From contig NZUB01000010.1 in the NCBI GenBank assembly GCA_002696965.1, positions 1 through 12,374 on the forward strand: DNA of 12,374 nt, given 5' to 3'. A program made the translations under genes and the position numbers. Within the stretch, counting starts at the first letter, position 1. Every line of letters starts with the position of its first letter. Shown piece after piece: positions 6,747 through 12,374 of the stretch. The stretch is from Flavobacteriales bacterium. GTDB lineage: Bacteria > Bacteroidota > Bacteroidia > Flavobacteriales > TMED113. The notes beneath the pieces were generated by a model. That model did no database searches. It saw nothing but the letters and a program-made list of their open reading frames with translations, and was not told the DNA's origin.

Positions 6747-8820
6747 CCTTTTTAGTTACTGTTCCATCATTAAGTATTTCGATAATTAAAGACTGACTAC
6801 TTGTCTCCCTACCAAGGACGTCAAGAAACTTAATAATTGAAAGATTCTTATTTTTTTCGGATAATGAAACATTATTATCTATAGTTATATCTACTAATAC
6901 AGAATCACTTGCACAACTCCTGTCAAAAGAAACATCCCAGTCATAAAAGTAATAATAGTAGTCTGCTGAAGAACCCATGTTACCGTCACCATTGTCATAA
7001 TAACCTTCAGTAATTTCTAATATATTATTAATTACAAATGGAAAATCTGGCAAACCACCTGTAGTTCTTTTAAGCATTGGATTATTATCTCCAAAATTTT
7101 CATTATTCATTTGAGTATTTGTGGTAAGTAAATAATCTAAGCCAGGAGCAATCTCCCAATCTAAATCAATAATAAAACCGTTATCTGGATAAGCTGGAAT
7201 ATCTGTAACTAGATCCAAAAGTAAATTACCATTACTATCTCTTAACTCAATTGTTCTTTCACCTGGACTATCTGTATATACCTTAACACTATTTAATGTG
7301 AAGTCAGAATAGCAATTAAATAATAATCCCCCATTATATATTGTACTACTATAATCAGCATTATTACCACTCCCCTCATGATTAGGCTCACCTGTATTGA
7401 ATGTAAAAGACTCAACTATCTCTTCACTAAAAATAAAAAAAGAGGTATCTTCATATAACGGGCCAGTATTATAGATTTCACCTGTACTTAACAGATTTCC
7501 ATCTATATCTAAAAAAGATACTTCTTGGCCTTCGCATCCAATAATCGCTGCTTCACCATATTCTATCATTTGAGAAGGACAAGTTGGTAATGCTATATTA
7601 AAATTATCACAAAAGTATTCACAAGTACCATCATCTATTGTAGCAAAAGAATTATAATTTTCTGCCTCTGAATCCATACAACCTAAAAATTCACAGGAAC
7701 CATCATTAATAGTCGCATTCGGATTAAAATTAGAAGCATTTTGGTTAGTACAACCAAAACCTTCATATGCACCATAAGGAGTGTGTAATATAAATAAGCC
7801 TTCTTGCTGATCAGTGGCTAGTATTAAACCTGAAGGTAAATATGGATAAGCACCCCAGCACCCATCAAAAGAACCACCACTCATAGGAGATGTGTCATAA
7901 TACGCAACCTCTATTAAATTAAAAGGATTACTTGCATCAATCACAGTTACACCAGATGTATAATATGAGGTAACTAAATAATCTCCAAATACATGCGTAT
8001 TATGGGGAATTACATTTTCTTGGTTACCAGTAGCCCCATCACCTGTCCATTCCTGAACTAAATCTATCTCCTGTATATCATAAATGTCTGAAACATCATA
8101 CGAACCAACATAACAACCAGCAGTTTCATCGGTAGTAAATAGATAATTATTATCATCTGAAATCCACGCATTATGAGTAAACTGACATGACGTTGGATAA
8201 GAAGACATAATCGAAGGATTAGATTTATCGGAAACATCAATAATAGAAAACACACCTGCATAAATAGCAGAACCCCATAATGTGTCTCCTCTAACCATCC
8301 CATCGTGTAAATAATAATCATCAAATACACCAGCTAAAGTTGGGTTCATTGGGTCATTTGTTAAATCTAAAATAACGGCACCTCCATTACCCGTGTCGGC
8401 ACCAAAAATATAAGCATACCCATTTTCATCAATATAAATATTATGAGACGTTGTGAAAAACTCTTCCGTATACACATACGTTTGACCTGTCAAATCATTT
8501 AGGTCTACAATTAACAATCCGTCAGCTGCTTCTGTTGTTACATAAGCATATTTACCCCAGGTCTTTACATCTCTCCAAGTAGAACTACTGCCATTAATAA
8601 AAAACAACTCTGTTGGCTCAGAAGGATTAGACACATCAACTACCGAGAAACCAGTAACAGTACCTACTAAAGCATATTCATTTCCTCCGTCTGCATAGCC
8701 CCATATATCATTTGTTCCTTGCGGATATGGTAAATTACCAACTAAATCCATATTTAAACTTTCCTGTGTATATGCAATCAGTGATATTAAGCAACATATA
8801 TATATAATTGTTTTTTTCAT
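6733..8820 (-). CDS. Secreted choice-of-anchor B / LVIVD-repeat protein with T9SS sorting tail
   Basis: This is a 695-residue secreted or cell-surface protein of unknown specific function. Residues 1-19 are a signal peptide (MKKTIIYICCLISLIAYTQ). Residues about 25-350 carry repeated blades such as GFSVVDVSNPSEP (57-69), GLLIVDLNDL, GVFSIIDVSDKSNP (189-202) and GVTVIDASNP, the LVIVD/choice-of-anchor B propeller pattern. Two Cys/Asp-rich repeats follow at 356-377 and 380-401, then a beta-rich Asn/Gly/Asp region (about 405-645). The end (about 655-695) has FLDVLGRE and a final NDGTVTKKVTLK, matching a T9SS C-terminal sorting domain of marine Bacteroidota as I recall it. The frame also has an ATG at 8868, but those 16 extra residues would precede a perfect signal peptide, and the TATCTTTG promoter lies inside them, so 8820 is the real start. 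Propeller proteins of this type are often surface-exposed; ligand unknown. Confidence 0.82.
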   Translation of the reverse strand: MKKTIIYICCLISLIAYTQESLNMDLVGNLPYPQGTNDIWGYADGGNEYALVGTVTGFSVVDVSNPSEPTELFFINGSSSTWRDVKTWGKYAYVTTEAADGLLIVDLNDLTGQTYVYTEEFFTTSHNIYIDENGYAYIFGADTGNGGAVILDLTNDPMNPTLAGVFDDYYLHDGMVRGDTLWGSAIYAGVFSIIDVSDKSNPSIMSSYPTSCQFTHNAWISDDNNYLFTTDETAGCYVGSYDVSDIYDIQEIDLVQEWTGDGATGNQENVIPHNTHVFGDYLVTSYYTSGVTVIDASNPFNLIEVAYYDTSPMSGGSFDGCWGAYPYLPSGLILATDQQEGLFILHTPYGAYEGFGCTNQNASNFNPNATINDGSCEFLGCMDSEAENYNSFATIDDGTCEYFCDNFNIALPTCPSQMIEYGEAAIIGCEGQEVSFLDIDGNLLSTGEIYNTGPLYEDTSFFIFSEEIVESFTFNTGEPNHEGSGNNADYSSTIYNGGLLFNCYSDFTLNSVKVYTDSPGERTIELRDSNGNLLLDLVTDIPAYPDNGFIIDLDWEIAPGLDYLLTTNTQMNNENFGDNNPMLKRTTGGLPDFPFVINNILEITEGYYDNGDGNMGSSADYYYYFYDWDVSFDRSCASDSVLVDITIDNNVSLSEKNKNLSIIKFLDVLGRETSSQSLIIEILNDGTVTKKVTLK
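7618..7755 (-). repeat. Two tandem Cys/Asp repeats (thrombospondin type 3-like) in the secreted protein
   Basis: Residues 356-377 and 380-401 of the secreted protein follow one pattern: G-C-x-(N/D)-x-x-A-x-N-(F/Y)-N-x-x-A-T-I-(N/D)-D-G-(S/T)-C-E, spaced 24 residues apart. This module is common in Bacteroidota secreted proteins. The spaced Asp/Asn residues suggest calcium binding, and each unit could hold one disulfide. They separate the propeller from the beta-rich C-terminal half. Calcium binding is inferred from the pattern. Confidence 0.8.
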
Positions 8821-8843
8821 ACTTATATTATTTCTAATTACTA

Positions 8844-8851
8844 CAAAGATA
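8844..8851 (-). promoter_or_regulatory. -7 element TAnnTTTG of the secreted-protein gene
   Basis: TATCTTTG on the minus strand matches the Bacteroidota -7 consensus exactly, ends 23 bases before the ATG at 8820, and lies in the 63-base gap after the DUF6165-like gene. Transcription would begin near 8837, giving a leader of roughly 17 bases. I see no TTG at the ideal -33 distance; the nearer one is only about 10 bases upstream. The position excludes the longer reading of the gene from 8868. Confidence 0.6.
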
Positions 8852-8883
8852 CAAATTAGAACAAACATTCTGATTATAAAATC

Positions 8884-9246
8884 TTATTTACGTCCATAAT
8901 TAATTTTCTTATAATTCACTCTTATTTCTTTAAAACCTTCTGAAAATTTATCTACTATTTCAGCCTTGATAGAATTCCTAATACAATTCAAATCTCTTAC
9001 CTGAAGTGCTAATCTTCCTATCTCATCAAGAGGTAAGTCGGTTCCTTTTCTAATATCTCCCTCTGTATCCCATATTTTCCCATTAATAGTATACATGCGT
9101 GCAATAAAATCTTCTAAATCAACTTTGTAATTAATTATTTCCTTTTGATACACTTCTAATTCATCACTAACATTTTCATCTGTTCTTTCGGATTTTAACT
9201 TAGTAATGGTAAATCGATCTATTATTTCAGAGATGGGCATTTTCAT
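8884..9246 (-). CDS. Small helical protein resembling DUF6165
   Basis: This is a 120-residue soluble protein with no signal peptide or membrane segment, rich in Lys, Glu and Ile and apparently almost all helical. Its layout resembles DUF6165 as I remember it: a start of MPISEIIDRFTITKLKSER (residues 3-21) like the family's P-V-S-x-x-E-L-I-D-K-I-T-I-L-x-x-K-x-E-R; a central NGKIWDTEGDIRKG (54-67) like N-x-x-L-W-x-I-E-D-x-I-R; and a later VRDLNCIRNSIKAEI (83-97). Such proteins are often found near glycosyltransferase or LPS genes, but no biochemical role is known to me. It starts 9 bases after dsbD, so it is the last gene of the tilS-dsbD unit. The start could be residue 1 or Met3. Family match moderate; function unknown. 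Confidence 0.7.
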   Translation of the reverse strand: MKMPISEIIDRFTITKLKSERTDENVSDELEVYQKEIINYKVDLEDFIARMYTINGKIWDTEGDIRKGTDLPLDEIGRLALQVRDLNCIRNSIKAEIVDKFSEGFKEIRVNYKKINYGRK

Positions 9247-9255
9247 AATTATAAA

Positions 9256-11283
9256 TTATTTTATGGGATTTTTTGCACTGAATGCTTCTAAACCACAATT
9301 TAAGTAATTAACGTAATTATTTACATTTTTTGCATAACTATAACCAATAGGATGCGCCAACAACTCTTCCTCTGGAGTCATTAACACATATAGGGGTTGT
9401 GTATTATTTGCAAAAGTTAAACTCTGAAGAGTACTCCATTTATTACCTGTGGTCTTAATTTTCTTTTTCTTCACCTTTCCATCACGAGTTAAAATATCAA
9501 CTGTTTCTTGTAATTCCTGAGGTAAAAGAATCTTTTCATCCACATATAATGATATTACAACATAGTCATTATCTAAAATTTTTTTAACATCTTTCTCCAC
9601 CCAGATGGCTTCCTCTATCTTTCTGCAGTTAACACAGGCTTGACCAGTAAAATCAATCATAATAGGCATATTAGCTTGTTTAGCAAACTGAAGACCTTTT
9701 TCATAATCTTTAAAAATATTTTTTATTTCATGCTCAGGATTAAAATATGAATAATATTTTGCTGGGGGAAAACCACTCAATAAATTATGGTGCCACCAAC
9801 TTTTTCCAATAATGCCAGGGAATAAATACACCGCAAATGAAAAAACTAATAAAGCAAACGAAACTCGTCCAAATCCTAAATGTATTTTTTTACTATCGTG
9901 TGGAAACTTAATAACACCAATAAGATATAAAAATAGACCTATAAATGTTACAAACCATAAAAAGAAAAATGTTTCTCTTTTGATTAAGCCCCACTGCTCG
10001 ACAAGATCAGCATTTGATAAAAACTTAATTGCTAAAGCTATTTCTAAAAATCCTAAAACTACTTTAACCGTATTTAACCAACCCCCAGATTTAGGTAAGG
10101 ATTTCAACCATGTCGGGAAAGCAGCAAATAAGGTGAATGGAAAGCCAAGTGCTAAACCAAATCCAGCCATAGCAAGACTTAATTTTACAGATACCATAGC
10201 CGTTTCAAAACCCAAAAAACTTATTGTATCTGCAGTCGCCGAGGACAAAGTTCCTGCCAGCAAAGATCCTAAAATTGGGCCTGTACAAGAAAATGATACA
10301 ATAGCTAAAGTAAGTGCCATAAAAAATATACCTACTATCCCGCCAATATCACGACCAGAACCAGCAGTATTACTCCAACTACTAGGCAGAGTAATTTCAA
10401 AATATCCAAAAAATGAAATTGCAAATACTAGGAAAATAAAGAAGAAACTTATATTTAACCAAGGATTTGTAGAAATTTCATTTAAAACCTCAGGATTAAT
10501 ATTAGGCATTAAATGAAAAGGCAAACTTAAGAGACTATATGTTAAGAAAATAAATAAACCATATAAACCAGCATTATATATAGCTTTTGATTTATTGTTA
10601 GATCCTTTAGTAAAAAAACTCACTGTCAAGGGGATCATAGGAAACACACAAGGTGTTAAAAGAGCTATAAAGCCACCTACGATACCTAACAAAAAAATGC
10701 CCCAAAGAGATTTTTCAGATTTTTTTTCTCCACAATCTCCTATTGGATTATCTAGATCAACGGTTTGGATTTTGTATTTATTATTAAGACTAACAGATTG
10801 TAAATCTGTATTCAATGATGCTTGATTATTATTTTTTTTTTTTAAATCAAAAACCATATCTACATAATCGGGAGGCAAACACATAGTTGCATTACACACC
10901 ATAAATTCTAATTCCCCTTTGATAACAGAAAGTGTATCGTTTAACAATTGAATTTTTTGCTTAAAAACTGCTTTTGTCTGAAAAGAAGATAATTCCATTT
11001 GAAAAACAGGATCAAATTTAGTTATAGTATTAGATTCATCTACAGATCCTATTAATTTGTAACCAGAGGATTCATTAAACATGAAACTAGTTGGTACAGG
11101 GCCATCTGGATCTACATGTTGTGAATAAACATTCCATCCTTTTTCAATATCAGCATGAATTACTAAAAATCTCATGTCTTCTGAAACACTATCAACAGAA
11201 AAAGACCATTCAACTGGATCTTCAATTTGTGCAATTAAATTCAAGCTTAAGAATGCACATAACAGAAAAATATATTTTTTCAT
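9256..11283 (-). CDS. dsbD: DsbD-type thiol:disulfide interchange protein
   Basis: This 675-residue inner-membrane protein moves reducing power from cytoplasmic thioredoxin to periplasmic thiol proteins, for disulfide repair and cytochrome c maturation. A signal peptide (1-19) leads to the periplasmic nDsbD domain (about 20-147) with a Cys pair at 130 and 135. A low-complexity Lys/Asn linker follows. The membrane domain (about 193-490, some eight helices) has TPCVFPMIPLT with Cys212 and SFSCTGPILGSLLAGT with Cys333. A C-terminal thioredoxin-like domain (about 515-665) has CVNC at 550-553. All six redox cysteines of the classical DsbD pathway are therefore present. It is longer than the E. coli protein (565 residues), as is usual in Bacteroidota. 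It lies 9 bases after tilS and 9 before the DUF6165-like gene. A run of 12 A's encodes the start of the linker. Confidence 0.92.
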   Translation of the reverse strand: MKKYIFLLCAFLSLNLIAQIEDPVEWSFSVDSVSEDMRFLVIHADIEKGWNVYSQHVDPDGPVPTSFMFNESSGYKLIGSVDESNTITKFDPVFQMELSSFQTKAVFKQKIQLLNDTLSVIKGELEFMVCNATMCLPPDYVDMVFDLKKKNNNQASLNTDLQSVSLNNKYKIQTVDLDNPIGDCGEKKSEKSLWGIFLLGIVGGFIALLTPCVFPMIPLTVSFFTKGSNNKSKAIYNAGLYGLFIFLTYSLLSLPFHLMPNINPEVLNEISTNPWLNISFFFIFLVFAISFFGYFEITLPSSWSNTAGSGRDIGGIVGIFFMALTLAIVSFSCTGPILGSLLAGTLSSATADTISFLGFETAMVSVKLSLAMAGFGLALGFPFTLFAAFPTWLKSLPKSGGWLNTVKVVLGFLEIALAIKFLSNADLVEQWGLIKRETFFFLWFVTFIGLFLYLIGVIKFPHDSKKIHLGFGRVSFALLVFSFAVYLFPGIIGKSWWHHNLLSGFPPAKYYSYFNPEHEIKNIFKDYEKGLQFAKQANMPIMIDFTGQACVNCRKIEEAIWVEKDVKKILDNDYVVISLYVDEKILLPQELQETVDILTRDGKVKKKKIKTTGNKWSTLQSLTFANNTQPLYVLMTPEEELLAHPIGYSYAKNVNNYVNYLNCGLEAFSAKNPIK
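10832..10843 (-). repeat. In-frame run of 12 A's in dsbD
   Basis: On the coding strand the sequence reads GAT TTA, three AAA codons, then AAT AAT AAT (Asp146 to Asn153). The tract falls exactly between the periplasmic domain and the membrane domain. With 11 A's the new frame meets TGA after about ten codons; with 13 A's it meets TAA at once. Either slip would therefore yield only the soluble N-terminal domain. Confidence 0.9.
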
Positions 11284-11292
11284 AATATTTTA

Positions 11293-12374
11293 TTATAGTG
11301 ATTTAACAATATATATCTTTTTAGATTCTTGAACAAGTTTAAACCGCTCATCTAACCGTTCTCCAATAATACAAACAATTTGATGATTTGAAATAAGTAA
11401 TCGAGCTTTCTTTTTTTTAATCAATGAAAATTTGTTGTCAATAAAATAATCACTAACCTTTTTAACTCCACTCATCCCTAGTGGAATGAAAGAATCTCCC
11501 TTTTGCCAAGGCCTTATCAGTAGTGGAAATTGAAGCTTATCATAATCTATGTGCATTAATTTTAAATTAGCCTGTTTAATGAAATAACTATAATCATTCA
11601 TCTGAGTGACCTCAAATTGTAATTTATGTTTTTTTAAGATTCTCACTTCCTCAGACACAACCTCTCTATTATTATTATTAATATAATCTGATATAATTAA
11701 ATATCTTCGATCTTTAACCATATAAAAATCTGAATTAAAAAATTCTTTGCCAGATTTTGATGATAACGAATTAAAAACACTATCAATATCAAAAAATCCA
11801 AAATCTGAAATTATTTCATATAATATCTGTTTTGATGAAGGCTCTTGCAAAAGGATCTCAATATTAATTCTATATTCATTTTGAATCCTACTGATTATAC
11901 TAGATTTTTTTTCAAAAATAAATTGATTGTATATACGCTCAACATCTCTTAATCTCGTTATTGTTGAACCTATAGAATTAAGTACATTCGGATTAATTTC
12001 TTGCATAATTGGAATAATTCTATTGCGCACTTTATTCCTGATGTACTTGTCATCTTGATTACTACTATCTTCCCTATAAACTATAGCATTTTTTTTCGCA
12101 TAATTAAGAATATCGTGCTTGGAAAAAGATAATAGTGGACGAATAAGATCTGATAAATTATTAATACCATGTAAACCTGAAATACCAGTACCTCTGATTA
12201 AATTAATTAAAACAGTTTCTACCGAATCAGTATGATGATGAGCTGTAGCAATATAACAAAAACTATATTTCTTTTTAATAGTATAAAACCATTTGTAACG
12301 CAATGATCTTGCAGCCATTTGAATAGATATTTTATTTTCTTTTGCATAAGAAAGTGTATCAAAGCTTTTAACAT
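11293..12374 (-). CDS. tilS: tRNA(Ile)-lysidine synthetase (partial, N-terminus beyond right edge)
   Basis: TilS attaches lysine to C34 of tRNA-Ile(CAU), changing it to read AUA; the enzyme is essential. The frame stays open from 12372 to the TAA at 11293, about 359 codons. A Met at 12318 is internal, because the preceding residues (KSFDTLSYAKENKISIQ) are typical TilS sequence continuing into MAARSLRYKWF. Visible motifs, numbered from that Met, are ATAHHHTDSVETVLINLIRG (24-43), RPLLSFSKHDILNYAKK (60-76), EDSSNQDDKYIRNKVR (82-97), and a C-terminal domain with RPWQKGDSFIPLGMSG (269-284) and ISNHQIVCIIGERLDERF (310-327). The N-terminal PP-loop SGGxDS motif lies outside the window; roughly 80 residues are missing by comparison with the usual length. 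dsbD follows after 9 bases. Confidence 0.93.
   Translation of the reverse strand, partial: VKSFDTLSYAKENKISIQMAARSLRYKWFYTIKKKYSFCYIATAHHHTDSVETVLINLIRGTGISGLHGINNLSDLIRPLLSFSKHDILNYAKKNAIVYREDSSNQDDKYIRNKVRNRIIPIMQEINPNVLNSIGSTITRLRDVERIYNQFIFEKKSSIISRIQNEYRINIEILLQEPSSKQILYEIISDFGFFDIDSVFNSLSSKSGKEFFNSDFYMVKDRRYLIISDYINNNNREVVSEEVRILKKHKLQFEVTQMNDYSYFIKQANLKLMHIDYDKLQFPLLIRPWQKGDSFIPLGMSGVKKVSDYFIDNKFSLIKKKKARLLISNHQIVCIIGERLDERFKLVQESKKIYIVKSL

Noticed and set aside
6742..6760. Inverted repeat AGTAAC-N7-GTTACT at the convergent gene ends, as a bidirectional terminator
   Set aside because: Only six base pairs, AT-rich, a loop of seven, and no T run follows on either strand; not a convincing intrinsic terminator.
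7618..7755. The two Cys/Asp repeats as a nucleotide-level repeat or mobile insertion
   Set aside because: The similarity is at protein level; the underlying DNA has diverged and there are no flanking direct or inverted repeats.
8064..8330. 88-codon minus-strand frame within the secreted-protein gene
   Set aside because: It is an alternative frame of the propeller coding region, with hydrophobic, low-information composition and no start signal.
9812..10516. Long plus-strand reading frame of 234 codons inside dsbD
   Set aside because: It is antisense to the well-conserved membrane domain of dsbD, has a Lys/Asn/Pro-rich composition typical of reverse-frame readings, and shows no recognisable motif.
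12316..12318. ATG at 12318 as the start of tilS
   Set aside because: In-frame upstream sequence to the window edge encodes typical TilS residues without a stop, and a start here would omit the PP-loop ATP site.

Overview
The window looks like chromosome from a member of the Bacteroidota, most likely a marine Flavobacteriia-type bacterium. The evidence is the strongly AT-rich sequence, A-rich translation starts without Shine-Dalgarno sites, TAnnTTTG-type promoter elements, a secreted protein ending in a type IX secretion (T9SS) sorting tail, Bacteroidota-style ExbB/ExbD/TonB proteins, and an amino-acid dehydrogenase and DsbD of the Bacteroidota type. Coding density is very high: no gene-free stretch exceeds about 70 bases. 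I see no rRNA, tRNA, CRISPR array, insertion sequence, phage gene or attachment site.

Left block (1-5549, minus strand). In transcription order it carries anmK (cell-wall sugar recycling), a Glu/Leu/Phe/Val-type dehydrogenase, an NhaD-type Na+/H+ antiporter (GTG start), exbB, exbD, tonB and the first codons of folC, which is cut by the left edge. From the dehydrogenase to folC the gaps are 8, 16, -1, 4 and -1 bases, so these six genes form a tight operon. A candidate promoter and a 12-base A tract lie in the 70-base gap between anmK and the dehydrogenase. ExbB, ExbD and TonB form the inner-membrane motor that powers TonB-dependent outer-membrane transporters. An ion antiporter in the same operon suggests that ion gradients and their use are linked, but this is inferred only from position.

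Centre (5550-8820). An acyl-CoA dehydrogenase gene on the plus strand starts divergently from anmK. It ends by overlapping, stop to stop over 14 bases, a convergent minus-strand gene for a large secreted protein. That protein has a signal peptide, a choice-of-anchor B/LVIVD propeller, two Cys/Asp-rich repeats, a beta-rich region and a T9SS tail. Its own promoter (TATCTTTG at 8844-8851) supports a start at 8820 rather than at the upstream ATG at 8868.

Right block (8884-12374, minus strand). tilS (tRNA-Ile lysidine synthetase, cut by the right edge) is followed after 9 bases by a full-length DsbD-like thiol reductant transporter, and after another 9 bases by a small helical protein resembling DUF6165. 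dsbD has an in-frame run of 12 A's exactly at the junction between its periplasmic domain and its membrane domain. Slippage in either direction there would release a soluble, truncated N-terminal domain.

Most of the window is ordinary chromosomal housekeeping. I do not see an undescribed multi-gene system. The points most worth checking are the dsbD homopolymer, the antiporter inside the TonB-motor operon, and the stop-to-stop gene overlap.
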